Below, piece after piece: positions 45,811-54,358 of a DNA stretch of 64,000 bases (positions are counted from its first letter, which is position 1; every line of letters starts with the position of its first letter). Position numbers and translations under genes: made by a program. The notes under the pieces were generated by a model that was not told the DNA's origin, ran no database searches, and saw nothing but the letters and a program-made list of their open reading frames with translations. The DNA is from Indolivaga macrotermitis (GTDB lineage: Bacteria; Bacteroidota; Bacteroidia; Bacteroidales; Dysgonomonadaceae): assembly GCF_900128985.1 (NCBI RefSeq), contig NZ_FQUC01000008.1, positions 62,001 through 126,000 of the forward strand. The letters are read 5' to 3'.

Positions 45811-45932
45811 AAAATATCAATAAGTATTGAATACAAATTTACTTATATTTTCCGTTTGGCAGGACAAAATGAACTCCATCTATCCCAAAAATTCATTAAA
45901 TCGTCTATTTAACAGATGTTTTTCGGTTTTTT

Positions 45933-45964
45933 TTTGATAGTTACTAAACTATAATCTATATTTG
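45933..45964 (+). promoter_or_regulatory. Promoter of hup
   Basis: TTTG (45933-45936), 20 bp spacer, TATATTTG (45957-45964), a full consensus match; leader about 65 nt to the ATG at 46034. Confidence 0.88.
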
Positions 45965-46033
45965 GTGTTTCAATATTAGGCGAATCGTTAAACAAAATCA
46001 AATTTATTTTAACTAATTATTTATTGCATTATT

Positions 46034-46300
46034 ATGAATAAGACTGAATTGATTAATGCTATTTCAGAAAAAGCTGGACTAAGCAAAGTTGATGCAAAAA
46101 AAGCACTAGATGCATTTATTGAAACTGTTGGTGAAGAATTGAAAAAAGGAGAAAAAATTGCCCTTGTAGGTTTCGGTACATATTCTGTTACTGAAAAAGC
46201 AGCAAGAAAAGGAATTAATCCTAGAACAAAAGCAACAATCAATATTCCTGCAAAAAAAGTTGTGAAATTCAAAGCAGGTGCCGAACTAGCTAACTTGTAA
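46034..46300 (+). CDS. hup: HU-family DNA-binding protein
   Basis: Nucleoid-associated DNA-bending protein. 88 residues with the HU pattern MNKTELINAISEKAGLSKVD, then KGEKIALVGFGTYSV, RKGINPRTKATINIPA (the DNA-intercalating beta arm with its Pro) and KKVVKFKAGAEL. Length is normal. Monocistronic, with a strong promoter and terminator around it, as expected for an abundant protein. Confidence 0.96.
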   Translation: MNKTELINAISEKAGLSKVDAKKALDAFIETVGEELKKGEKIALVGFGTYSVTEKAARKGINPRTKATINIPAKKVVKFKAGAELANL

Positions 46301-46316
46301 TTGCAAGTAAAAAGAC

Positions 46317-46354
46317 AAAAAAGCAGGGAAGATCTATCTTTCCTGCTTTTTTTT
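46317..46354 (+). terminator. Intrinsic terminator of hup
   Basis: A near-perfect stem from the A-run and AAGCAGGGAAGAT (46321-46333) with ATCTTTCCTGCTT (46336-46348), one mismatch, followed by a run of eight T. Confidence 0.93.
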
Positions 46355-46413
46355 ATCCCATCACTATTGCAGACAACACAATCTATATAAACTATACAAA
46401 AGACCGGTAAAGG

Positions 46414-46446
46414 TCTGTGTCCTTAAATTCCTTTTTTGTAGCTTTG
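46414..46446 (+). promoter_or_regulatory. Promoter of argS
   Basis: TAGCTTTG (46439-46446) matches TAnnTTTG; TCTG (46414-46417) lies 21 bp upstream as a one-mismatch -33 element. Leader of about 30 nt. Confidence 0.65.
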
Positions 46447-46482
46447 TAGCCTAAAATATAATAAGACGAAATTGATTTACGG

Positions 46483-48285
46483 ATGAAAATAGAACAGGCA
46501 ATAGAAACCGAAGTAGTATCGGCGATCAAAGATTTGTACGGAACAGAGATAGACGCGTCTCTGGCTCAACTACAGAAAACTCGTAAAGAATTTAAGGGAC
46601 ATCTGACATTGGTTACGTTCCCTTTCTTAAAAATATCACGAAAAAGCCCCGAACAAACAGCTCGGGAAATCGGGGAATGGTTATCTAAGACCAGTAAATA
46701 TATCGCAGGGTTTAATGTAGTCAAAGGGTTTCTTAATCTTGAGATTGCCACTTCGTGCTGGCTGGAACTTTTATCTGAAATAAATACAACCCCCGAATAT
46801 GGTACTCGCAAACCGACAGAAGGTTCGCCTTTGATCATGGTTGAATACTCATCTCCAAACACCAACAAACCACTCCACCTCGGACATATCCGTAATAACC
46901 TTTTAGGATTCTCTATCTCCGAGATACTTCAGGCAAACGGCAACAATGTTATTAAAACAAACATTGTAAACGACCGTGGAATCCATATCTGTAAATCGAT
47001 GCTTGCATGGAAAAAATGGGGGAATGGAGAAACACCTGAATCGACGGGAGAAAAAGGAGACCATCTGGTTGGCAGATTTTATGTATTGTTTGATAAACAT
47101 TACAAGGAAGAATTAAACAAACTACAGGAAGAAAAAGGTTTGACTAAAGAAGAAGCTGAAGCCCAATCGTCTCTAATGGCTGAAGCCCGGGAAATGCTCC
47201 GCCTATGGGAAAACGGAGACACTGAAACGGTCGAACTTTGGAAAACTATGAATAGTTGGGTTTATGCAGGATTTGACAAAACATACAAAGTATTGGGTGT
47301 CGATTTCGATAAAATCTACTACGAATCGGAAACATACCTCGAAGGAAAACAAGAAGCTTTAAGAGGACTTGAAGAAGGTGTATTTTTCAAAAAAGAAGAC
47401 AATTCCGTTTGGGCGGATTTATCAAACGACGGGTTAGATCAGAAACTGCTTCTCCGTGGAGATGGAACCTCCGTATACATGACTCAGGATATAGGAACAG
47501 CCAAGCTACGCTATGATGATTACCATATAGATAGAATGATTTATGTAGTTGGAAATGAACAAAATTACCATTTCCAGGTACTAGCAATCTTATTAGACAA
47601 GCTCGGGTTTAAGTTTGGGAAAGACCTGGTACACTTTTCTTATGGAATGGTAGAATTACCTAAAGGGATGGGACGTATGAAGTCACGCGAAGGCACCGTT
47701 GTAGATGCCGATGACCTGATAGAAGAAATGGTAGCCACAGCCCGCGAAACTTCAGATGAATTAGGAAAGCTAGACAACTGTACCAATGACGAAGCGAACA
47801 ATATTGCGCGCATTGTCGGACTGGGAGCATTAAAGTATTTTATACTGAAAGTAGACCCTAAAAAGAACATGGTATTCAACCCGAAAGAATCTATCGATTT
47901 TAATGGAAATACCGGTCCTTTTATTCAATATACATATGCCCGTATTCAATCGGTCTTGCGCAAATCGGCTGATGCTGGAATTGTCATTTCGGATACGTTG
48001 AACAATAAGATTGAACTAACCGAAAAAGAAGAATCTCTAATCCAGCTTCTATCTGAATTTGGCTCCATTGTAAAACAGGCCGGAGACGAATACAGCCCTG
48101 CGGTTATCGCCAATTATATATACGAACTGGTTAAAGAATACAATCAATTCTATCATGACCATTCGATATTGAAGGAGGAAAACGAAGATATACGTAACTT
48201 CAGATTAGTATTGTCTAAGAATATTTCACTCACAGTAAAGAAAGGAATGCAGTTGTTAGGAATAGAAGTTCCAGACAGAATGTAA
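46483..48285 (+). CDS. argS: Arginyl-tRNA synthetase
   Basis: Class I aminoacyl-tRNA synthetase charging tRNA-Arg. 600 residues with the N-terminal Arg-tRNA-binding domain (1-110), SPNTNKPLHLGHIRNNLLG with the HIGH-type motif HLGH at about 131-134, the MKSREGTVVDADDLI segment (KMSK equivalent, about 398) and the C-terminal DALR anticodon-binding domain ending GMQLLGIEVPDRM. Length is normal. Single gene between its own promoter and a bidirectional terminator. Confidence 0.97.
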   Translation: MKIEQAIETEVVSAIKDLYGTEIDASLAQLQKTRKEFKGHLTLVTFPFLKISRKSPEQTAREIGEWLSKTSKYIAGFNVVKGFLNLEIATSCWLELLSEINTTPEYGTRKPTEGSPLIMVEYSSPNTNKPLHLGHIRNNLLGFSISEILQANGNNVIKTNIVNDRGIHICKSMLAWKKWGNGETPESTGEKGDHLVGRFYVLFDKHYKEELNKLQEEKGLTKEEAEAQSSLMAEAREMLRLWENGDTETVELWKTMNSWVYAGFDKTYKVLGVDFDKIYYESETYLEGKQEALRGLEEGVFFKKEDNSVWADLSNDGLDQKLLLRGDGTSVYMTQDIGTAKLRYDDYHIDRMIYVVGNEQNYHFQVLAILLDKLGFKFGKDLVHFSYGMVELPKGMGRMKSREGTVVDADDLIEEMVATARETSDELGKLDNCTNDEANNIARIVGLGALKYFILKVDPKKNMVFNPKESIDFNGNTGPFIQYTYARIQSVLRKSADAGIVISDTLNNKIELTEKEESLIQLLSEFGSIVKQAGDEYSPAVIANYIYELVKEYNQFYHDHSILKEENEDIRNFRLVLSKNISLTVKKGMQLLGIEVPDRM

Positions 48286-48303
48286 TGCTTAATAAGATAT
48301 TAT

Positions 48304-48341
48304 AAAGAAAACGGATGGCTAATCAGCCATCCGTTTTCTTT
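48304..48341. terminator. Bidirectional terminator between argS and pgl
   Basis: 48304-48320 and 48325-48341 are perfect 17-bp inverse arms with a 4-nt loop (AATC); the arms begin with AAAGAAAA and end with TTTTCTTT, which supply the T-rich tails for both strands. Confidence 0.92.
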
Positions 48342-48357
48342 ATAACATACTAAAATC

Positions 48358-49083
48358 TTACAATAAGCTTGCGGCTTCCTCATCAAGAAACCAATACAGT
48401 TTTCCGAAAGAAGGATTAACACGAGCAGCCGGATATTTGTCAAAAAACTGATCACGTTGTTCTATAATCTGTTTCACCTTCTCTGCCTTTCCTTTTCCCA
48501 TAGCCAGAAAAGCTATATTGTGGGAGTTATTGACCACTTTTCCGGATAAGCTTATACGGGTCATTCCTGATTCGGGATGTTTAGCCACTACACAATTTTC
48601 AGGGCTATCCCACAAATCGATCTGATAAGGAAAAATAGACACAGTATGTCCATCATCACCTAATCCGAGCATCATTATATCAAACGAGGGAATTTCGTTT
48701 TCATAAGGTACAAACCCTTTCAGTATATTACTATACCAGATAGCCTCTTCATCGGGTTCTCCTTCTCCATGAATACGGTGAATCTGGCGTTTCGAAATAG
48801 CCGGAACATTATTAAACAGGTATTCTTTGGTCATACCATAATTACTGTTCTCGTTTCCGGGTAATACGCAACGCTCGTCTCCCCAATAGAAAATAAGGCG
48901 ACGCCAATCGACCGAATCCTGACACTTTTCAGACCAGTATTTGAATATCGTTTTAGGAGTAGTCCCTCCCGATAACGATATATTCACCCGCTCTTTTTGA
49001 GCCAATTCATCGTTCAACAACTTAGTAAATCCCTCACTAAGGGCTTCACCGTCTTTGTAAATATTAATTATATCTTTCATCAT
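48358..49083 (-). CDS. pgl: 6-phosphogluconolactonase
   Basis: Second step of the oxidative pentose phosphate pathway. 241 residues from the ATG at 49083, which overlaps the zwf stop as ATGA, suggesting coupled translation; a second ATG follows at 49080 and a TTG lies at 49092. Family motifs are NISLSGGTTPKTIF, WGDERCV (with the catalytic-region Arg/Asp) and MMLGLGDDGHTVSIFP, where the His is catalytic in the SOL/DevB family. The gnd gene that commonly precedes zwf is not in the window. Confidence 0.94.
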   Translation of the reverse strand: MMKDIINIYKDGEALSEGFTKLLNDELAQKERVNISLSGGTTPKTIFKYWSEKCQDSVDWRRLIFYWGDERCVLPGNENSNYGMTKEYLFNNVPAISKRQIHRIHGEGEPDEEAIWYSNILKGFVPYENEIPSFDIMMLGLGDDGHTVSIFPYQIDLWDSPENCVVAKHPESGMTRISLSGKVVNNSHNIAFLAMGKGKAEKVKQIIEQRDQFFDKYPAARVNPSFGKLYWFLDEEAASLL

Positions 49084-50609
49084 AATTCGCAATAAATTCC
49101 GTCATCGGATAAGTTTTTACAAGGATAACGCCAAGTCATATTTTTACCTTCAATCAAACTATCCGCAACATTCGGCCCCCACGAGCCGCAAGGATAACCG
49201 TACAGAGGAGCTTCGGGGTTATTCTTCCAATAGTCAAGAATCGGTTGAACAAAACGCCATGCAGCCTCCAGAGCATCGCCTCGGGTATACAATGTAGAAT
49301 CGCCCAACATGGCATCAAGAAGCAAACGCTCGTAAGCACCGGGTACATATGTATCCTGCAACTGTGAATAATGAAAATCCATATTCACTTCCTTCACTTT
49401 ATAACCTGCACCGGGTACCTTCATTCCTGTTTTCAGCAGAATACCTTCATCAGGATGTATCCGTATTACCAAGATATTGCCATCATTGCAATATTCTTTA
49501 TTATCGATAAATAAATTGAGTGGAGTCGGACGGAAATGTATCACAATTTCCGAAACCCGTGTAGGTAAGTGTTTACCCGATCTGATATAGAAAGGAACAT
49601 CGCCCCAACGCCAGTTATCAATGTAAAGCTTCAGAGCCAGATAAGTCTCCGTACGGGAATCTGGATTCACCCCTTTTTCTTCCCTATAGCCTTTTTGGGG
49701 CTTACCTTTCACTTTTGCGGCTGTATATTGTCCTCTGATAACATTGTTTAAAATATCATCCTGAGACAAAGGGCGTATTGCCTGGAATACTTTCAATTTT
49801 TCATTACGGATAGCATCCGATTCTATCACTGTGGGAGGTTCCATCGCTACCAAAGCCAATAATTGCAGCAAATGATTTTGTATCATATCGCGCATAGCTC
49901 CCGATTGATCATAATATCCTCCTCTATTCTCTACACCTAAACTCTCTGCTGCCGTAATCTCAACATGATGTATATAATTACGGTTCCAAAGTGGCTCGTA
50001 TATACTGTTCGAAAAACGCGTTACCAGAAGATTCTGAACAGTCTCCTTACCCAAATAATGATCCATACGGTAAATCTGGTCTTCTTCATAATCGGCAAGT
50101 AACCCTTTATTCAGATAAACAGCAGATTTCAGGTCTGTTCCAAAAGGTTTTTCGATAACAATACGGCGTATCTTACCCTTCGCTTTATTCAATCCCTGTT
50201 CAGCTAAAAATTTCGGAATAAGCGGATATAAATTAGGAGGGGTTGAGAGATAGAACAAATAATTTCCTTCTGTATTTTTTTCAGAATCTAACAGATCCAG
50301 CTTTTGCGTTAGTTTTGTATATTCTTTCGAATCTTCCGTATTTATCGATAAGTAATACAACTTATCGGCAAAAGCATCAACATCTGCTTGCGGAGCATCT
50401 TTCGAGAGTGAAAACTGACGTATTCCATCAACCATCTTTTCCCTGAACAATTCGTCCGAAAAATCAGAACGGGCTACTCCCAGCATAACAAAGTTATCGG
50501 GTAATGATTTTTGTTTATACAAATCAAATAGAGCAGGTACCAATTTACGATAAGTCAGATCGCCTGATGCACCGAATATAACTAGTATCTGATCCTGTAT
50601 TTTTTTCAT
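49080..50609 (-). CDS. zwf: Glucose-6-phosphate 1-dehydrogenase
   Basis: First enzyme of the oxidative pentose phosphate pathway, producing NADPH. 509 residues with the Rossmann motif IFGASGDLTYRKLVPALFDLY (the stretch spans residues 11-31), IEKPFGTDLKSA and YRMDHYLGKETVQNLL, which contains the catalytic His, then RWGDVPFYIRSGK. Length and motifs are normal. It is the first gene of a zwf-pgl unit; an 11-bp inverted repeat at 50681-50704 lies upstream. Confidence 0.96.
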   Translation of the reverse strand: MKKIQDQILVIFGASGDLTYRKLVPALFDLYKQKSLPDNFVMLGVARSDFSDELFREKMVDGIRQFSLSKDAPQADVDAFADKLYYLSINTEDSKEYTKLTQKLDLLDSEKNTEGNYLFYLSTPPNLYPLIPKFLAEQGLNKAKGKIRRIVIEKPFGTDLKSAVYLNKGLLADYEEDQIYRMDHYLGKETVQNLLVTRFSNSIYEPLWNRNYIHHVEITAAESLGVENRGGYYDQSGAMRDMIQNHLLQLLALVAMEPPTVIESDAIRNEKLKVFQAIRPLSQDDILNNVIRGQYTAAKVKGKPQKGYREEKGVNPDSRTETYLALKLYIDNWRWGDVPFYIRSGKHLPTRVSEIVIHFRPTPLNLFIDNKEYCNDGNILVIRIHPDEGILLKTGMKVPGAGYKVKEVNMDFHYSQLQDTYVPGAYERLLLDAMLGDSTLYTRGDALEAAWRFVQPILDYWKNNPEAPLYGYPCGSWGPNVADSLIEGKNMTWRYPCKNLSDDGIYCEL

Positions 50610-50945
50610 ATGCGTATATATTTATAGCTAAACCAGCTTTTTATTTTGTATTATTTGCGACTCTATATTTCGACAACTATAATAAACTGATGTATCAGTT
50701 TATTTATCAACATCTAAAATTACTTATTTGTTGTGATTATCAGAACAGAATAAGGATATTTTTGCGTTCAAAAGAAAAGCAGGCAAACAACATTCTGAAA
50801 TAAAGAGCTTTGATGAATACCGATACTCAATTTATATTATCTATAAAAACCGATTTCTTATAATTAGATTTTAAATCACCGAACAAAAAACACCCGGTAA
50901 TAGACAATCACCGGGTGTAAAGTATTTATAATATAAGCTTATAAC
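50610..50945. other. Intergenic region between zwf and gpmA
   Basis: About 335 bp. It holds an inverted repeat AATAAACTGAT (50681-50691) / ATCAGTTTATT (50694-50704) with a 2-bp centre upstream of zwf, a plus-strand -7 match TATTTTTG at 50757-50764 with no plus-strand gene behind it, and the gpmA terminator at 50884-50918. No ORF of note. Confidence 0.5.
50884..50918 (-). terminator. Intrinsic terminator of gpmA
   Basis: ACACCCGGT (50890-50898) pairs with ACCGGGTGT (50910-50918); on the minus strand the stem is followed by a T-run (complement of 50884-50890). Confidence 0.88.
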
Positions 50946-51692
50946 TTATTTTTTCTTTCCTTGATTTGCTACTGCATCCATCAACTTTTTGATTTCTTCA
51001 GGATCTCCCAAGAAATAATCTTTTACGAAATTTAAATCATCATCAAATTCGAATACATAAGGCACAGCTGTTGGCAAGTTTAAGCTAACGATATTCTCGT
51101 CAGAAATACCTTTTAGGTATTTAATAATACCACGTAAGCTGTTACCATGAGCAGCAACGATTATTTCATCATGATTTACTAAAGAAGGATATATAACTTC
51201 CAACCAGTAAGGAAGAATACGTTCTACTGTATCTTTCAACGCCTCTGTCTGAGGAACAAATGCTTTAGGCACACCTGCATAACGAGGGTCTTGCGATGCC
51301 GAACGAGAATCACTTAGATCTAACGGTGCAGGAGGAACATCATAGCTACGTCTCCAGATAAGAACTTGCTCATCACCATATTTTTCAGCAGTTTCCGCTT
51401 TGTTCAAACCCTGAAGCATGCCATAATGTTTTTCATTAAGTCTCCAAGATTTTTCAACAGGAATCCAGTCCAAGTCCATTTGGTCAAGAATAGTATTCAA
51501 AGTCTTATTAGCTCTTTTAAGAAAAGAAGTATAAGCTTTTTCGAATTTAAAACCTTCTTTTTTCAATAATTTACCGGCTTTGATAGCTTCCTGAACACCA
51601 TTTTCGGTCAAATCAACATCAGTCCAACCAGTAAAACGATTTTCAAGATTCCATTGGCTCTCTCCATGACGGATCAAAACTACTTTTTTCAT
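50946..51692 (-). CDS. gpmA: 2,3-bisphosphoglycerate-dependent phosphoglycerate mutase
   Basis: Glycolytic interconversion of 3- and 2-phosphoglycerate. 248 residues with the phospho-His motif [10 protein letters not shown] (His at 9), [14 protein letters not shown], the Glu-containing [13 protein letters not shown] and [11 protein letters not shown] with the second catalytic His (about 183-193). Length is normal for the BPG-dependent dimer/tetramer type. A -7 match TATTTTTG lies at 51749-51756 (complement), with TTTA 19 bp upstream. Confidence 0.96.
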   Translation of the reverse strand: MKKVVLIRHGESQWNLENRFTGWTDVDLTENGVQEAIKAGKLLKKEGFKFEKAYTSFLKRANKTLNTILDQMDLDWIPVEKSWRLNEKHYGMLQGLNKAETAEKYGDEQVLIWRRSYDVPPAPLDLSDSRSASQDPRYAGVPKAFVPQTEALKDTVERILPYWLEVIYPSLVNHDEIIVAAHGNSLRGIIKYLKGISDENIVSLNLPTAVPYVFEFDDDLNFVKDYFLGDPEEIKKLMDAVANQGKKK

Positions 51693-51789
51693 ATATTTCT
51701 TATTTTAATAGATTAGTCTAAAAATAGATCTCGTTTTTTTAAGTCATACAAAAATACAAAATCGGATTGACTCTCTAAAGAGCTATGAC

Positions 51790-52791
51790 TTAATTATTAT
51801 AAATCAAAGTCATAATACTGTCTCCAATGAACGGACGAAAATGAGATTCTTCGTAATAGTTATGTTTATCAACAGTAATCCAATTATGTCCGGTAAAGTC
51901 GTAAATATGATCTGCTCCTAATATGCCCTGCATAGTCTTCATGTCAGTACTGAAAAAGATAGCCTGAGAATACAACGGGTTCAGCACAACTTTATAATTA
52001 GTATGATGCTTCTCGAAAATTTCTTTAATACCTTCCAGATATTTCTTATAATTGTCATCAATCAATCCGTAAGGAGGCATTTTTAAACTGTCGACTACAG
52101 TATAGAAAGGGGTGGTCTCATAATAATCGGGCTCATCCTGAATTCTTTTATCTAAATCCGGTCTGGACGGCTGATTGGTTATCGTATCGAACACAACACC
52201 TCCCGGTTTGAAATAATGAGATCTCACATATTCATTTTCTACTCCGAACCATTTATTTGCATATAATGAATAAAGGAACGACGGGGAGAAATAAGCCTCG
52301 AAATGCACTCTATGGAATTCAATCCATGTTATATCAGACGAGCGGTAATCTTCTATATAGAGAAAGTAAGGCTCGTTATCAAAATGGCGATATGTATAGT
52401 CTGTATCAAAACACAATAAGACATTCTTTATATCGACTCCTTTTTCATCGAGCATACGTAGTTTATGGTACATTCCTGATATTTTTTCTCCGTATGCATC
52501 GAAAGAATAGACCTTTGCATCTTTCCCCAAATGCTTTTCCCACGAAGAAGCATGATAACCAAACACGCGTGAGCTACCAAATATGAAAGAGTTATATTTT
52601 TCCTTTTGATAATTCCGTAAGAAGACTTCAGTAGACACATGTCCTCGGTTAACCTGAAAAGAATGTGAATAATCAGAATATGATTTCACTACCATGAAAG
52701 GGTCGTATATAACGTATCCTGCCAGTAAGAGCACAAAAGCAATTACCGGAAAAATCATAAATAAAAGTACCTTTCTCAGAAACAATTTCAT
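51790..52791 (-). CDS. Membrane-anchored SGNH-hydrolase-like protein, partner of the MBOAT gene
   Basis: 333 residues: an N-terminal membrane helix (about 8-28), then an extracytoplasmic domain with FIFGSSRVFG near residue 70, which places a Ser in the SGNH block I position, and YYEESHFRPFIGD near the end, with a His in the block V position. This pattern resembles AlgJ/AlgX/DltD-type proteins that work with MBOAT acyltransferases. It starts 3 bp after the MBOAT gene. Probable role: transfer of acyl groups to a cell-surface polymer; the polymer is unknown. Confidence 0.8.
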   Translation of the reverse strand: MKLFLRKVLLFMIFPVIAFVLLLAGYVIYDPFMVVKSYSDYSHSFQVNRGHVSTEVFLRNYQKEKYNSFIFGSSRVFGYHASSWEKHLGKDAKVYSFDAYGEKISGMYHKLRMLDEKGVDIKNVLLCFDTDYTYRHFDNEPYFLYIEDYRSSDITWIEFHRVHFEAYFSPSFLYSLYANKWFGVENEYVRSHYFKPGGVVFDTITNQPSRPDLDKRIQDEPDYYETTPFYTVVDSLKMPPYGLIDDNYKKYLEGIKEIFEKHHTNYKVVLNPLYSQAIFFSTDMKTMQGILGADHIYDFTGHNWITVDKHNYYEESHFRPFIGDSIMTLIYNN

Positions 52792-52794
52792 TTC

Positions 52795-54231
52795 TTAAAA
52801 CTGAAAATAAATAAATTGTTGCTCTCCGCCTGTCATCCACAATATAGTAAGTATTATTGCATAATAAAATACCCACCGTACCGGACGTTTCCACGAATCA
52901 GAGAATTTCTCCAGAGCATACTTTCCTTCTCTCCCACACCATTCTATCAGCATAAAGATAGCTACAACAATGAATACTTTGCCCGAATATACCTGAGGCA
53001 TACTAAAGAGCGATGCCGAGAACATTTCTTTGACATACTGAACTGCAACAGTCATATTCTCCGCACGGAAGAATATCCATGCAAAACTAGCCAATAAGAA
53101 TGTTGTCACCACCTGCACAGTTTCTGTTACTGTCGGCAATAATCGCCCTTGTGCAACAGTATCGAGGTGGCGCCTGTTCTTCTTAAATATAATCGAAGGC
53201 AGCTGAAACAAAGCATTGAGACCTCCCCAGATAATAAACGTCCAATTAGCCCCATGCCAGAATCCGCTGACCAGAAATATAATAAATGTATTACGTATAG
53301 TCTTGAACATTCCTTCGCGGCTTCCACCGAGAGGAATGTACAGATAATCTTTGAACCATGATGAAAGCGAGATATGCCAACGCCTCCAGAACTCGGCTAT
53401 ATTACGGGAGAAATAGGGGAATCGGAAGTTTTGCAACAATTCGAAACCCAATAGCCGCGCTGTACCTAAAGCGATATCTGAATACCCGGAAAAGTCGCCA
53501 TATATCTGTATCGCAAACAATATAGCGCCTATAGCGAGTGTACTCCCCGAATATGCCCAATGAGAGCCAAAGATAGTATTTACCAGCTCTGCACAGTTAT
53601 CGGCAATTACGACCTTCTTGAACAATCCCCATAATATCTGCTTCAGCCCATCTACAGCCTTAGAATAACTAAATGTACGGGGTCTTTCGACCTGTGGCAA
53701 TAAGTGTGTAGCCCGTTCAATAGGTCCTGCCACCAAAAGAGGGAAGAAACTAACAAATAAGGAATAATTGATAGGATCACGTGTAGGTTTTATCTTTCCG
53801 AAATAAATATCGAATACATACGATAAACCATGAAATGTATAGAACGAAATACCGACAGGAAGAATTACATTGAGTGTCGAAAAATGAGGGGTTAATCCGA
53901 ACCATGTCAATAATTCGGCAAACGACTCTATAAAGAAATTGTAATATTTGAATATCCCGAGAAAACCCAGATTAATACTTACTGTCAGTATCAGCCAGAA
54001 TTTACGTAGGTTACGCGACTCCGAGTTGGCGATCTTCAGTCCTGAATAATAATCGAGAAAAGTAGAAAAAGCCAAAAGAAACATAAAACGCCAGTCCCAA
54101 CAACCGTAGAAAAAATAACTACAGACCGCCAGAAATACATTCTGCCACTTTAATGATCTATTAAAAACAAACCAATAAAGGAAAAATACACAAATGAAGA
54201 ATATGGCAAAAATGCCTGAATTAAATAACAT
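52795..54231 (-). CDS. MBOAT-family membrane O-acyltransferase
   Basis: 478 residues with 10-12 membrane helices. MBOAT features: GISFYTFHGLSYVFD (about 120-135), FRFPYFSRNIAEFWRRWHIS (about 270-290) and the catalytic-region His in SGFWHGANWTFIIWG (about 320-335). AlgI/DltB-like members move acyl (mostly acetyl) groups across the membrane onto exopolysaccharides, peptidoglycan or teichoic acids. The SGNH-like partner follows immediately. A -7 match TACTTTTG lies at 54339-54346 (complement), inside an inverted repeat. Confidence 0.93.
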   Translation of the reverse strand: MLFNSGIFAIFFICVFFLYWFVFNRSLKWQNVFLAVCSYFFYGCWDWRFMFLLAFSTFLDYYSGLKIANSESRNLRKFWLILTVSINLGFLGIFKYYNFFIESFAELLTWFGLTPHFSTLNVILPVGISFYTFHGLSYVFDIYFGKIKPTRDPINYSLFVSFFPLLVAGPIERATHLLPQVERPRTFSYSKAVDGLKQILWGLFKKVVIADNCAELVNTIFGSHWAYSGSTLAIGAILFAIQIYGDFSGYSDIALGTARLLGFELLQNFRFPYFSRNIAEFWRRWHISLSSWFKDYLYIPLGGSREGMFKTIRNTFIIFLVSGFWHGANWTFIIWGGLNALFQLPSIIFKKNRRHLDTVAQGRLLPTVTETVQVVTTFLLASFAWIFFRAENMTVAVQYVKEMFSASLFSMPQVYSGKVFIVVAIFMLIEWCGREGKYALEKFSDSWKRPVRWVFYYAIILTILWMTGGEQQFIYFQF

Positions 54232-54314
54232 CTGGAAATGTTAAGCCTTAATTTAAAGCCTTATTATTACTCCGTTCCCTTAAACGACCATCCTCTTTTA
54301 ACCTTACAGATCGC

Positions 54315-54346
54315 ACTTTTGTGCGTTGTAACAGCGCACAAAAGTA
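54315..54346. repeat. Perfect 11-bp inverted repeat overlapping the MBOAT promoter
   Basis: ACTTTTGTGCG (54315-54325) is the inverse of CGCACAAAAGT (54335-54345), loop 9 nt. On the minus strand the distal arm includes the -7 element TACTTTTG (complement of 54339-54346) with ATTG (complement of 54367-54370) 20 bp upstream. The repeat could be an operator or, on the rnr side, a weak terminator stem without T-run. Confidence 0.6.
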
Positions 54347-54358
54347 CAAAACTCTATT

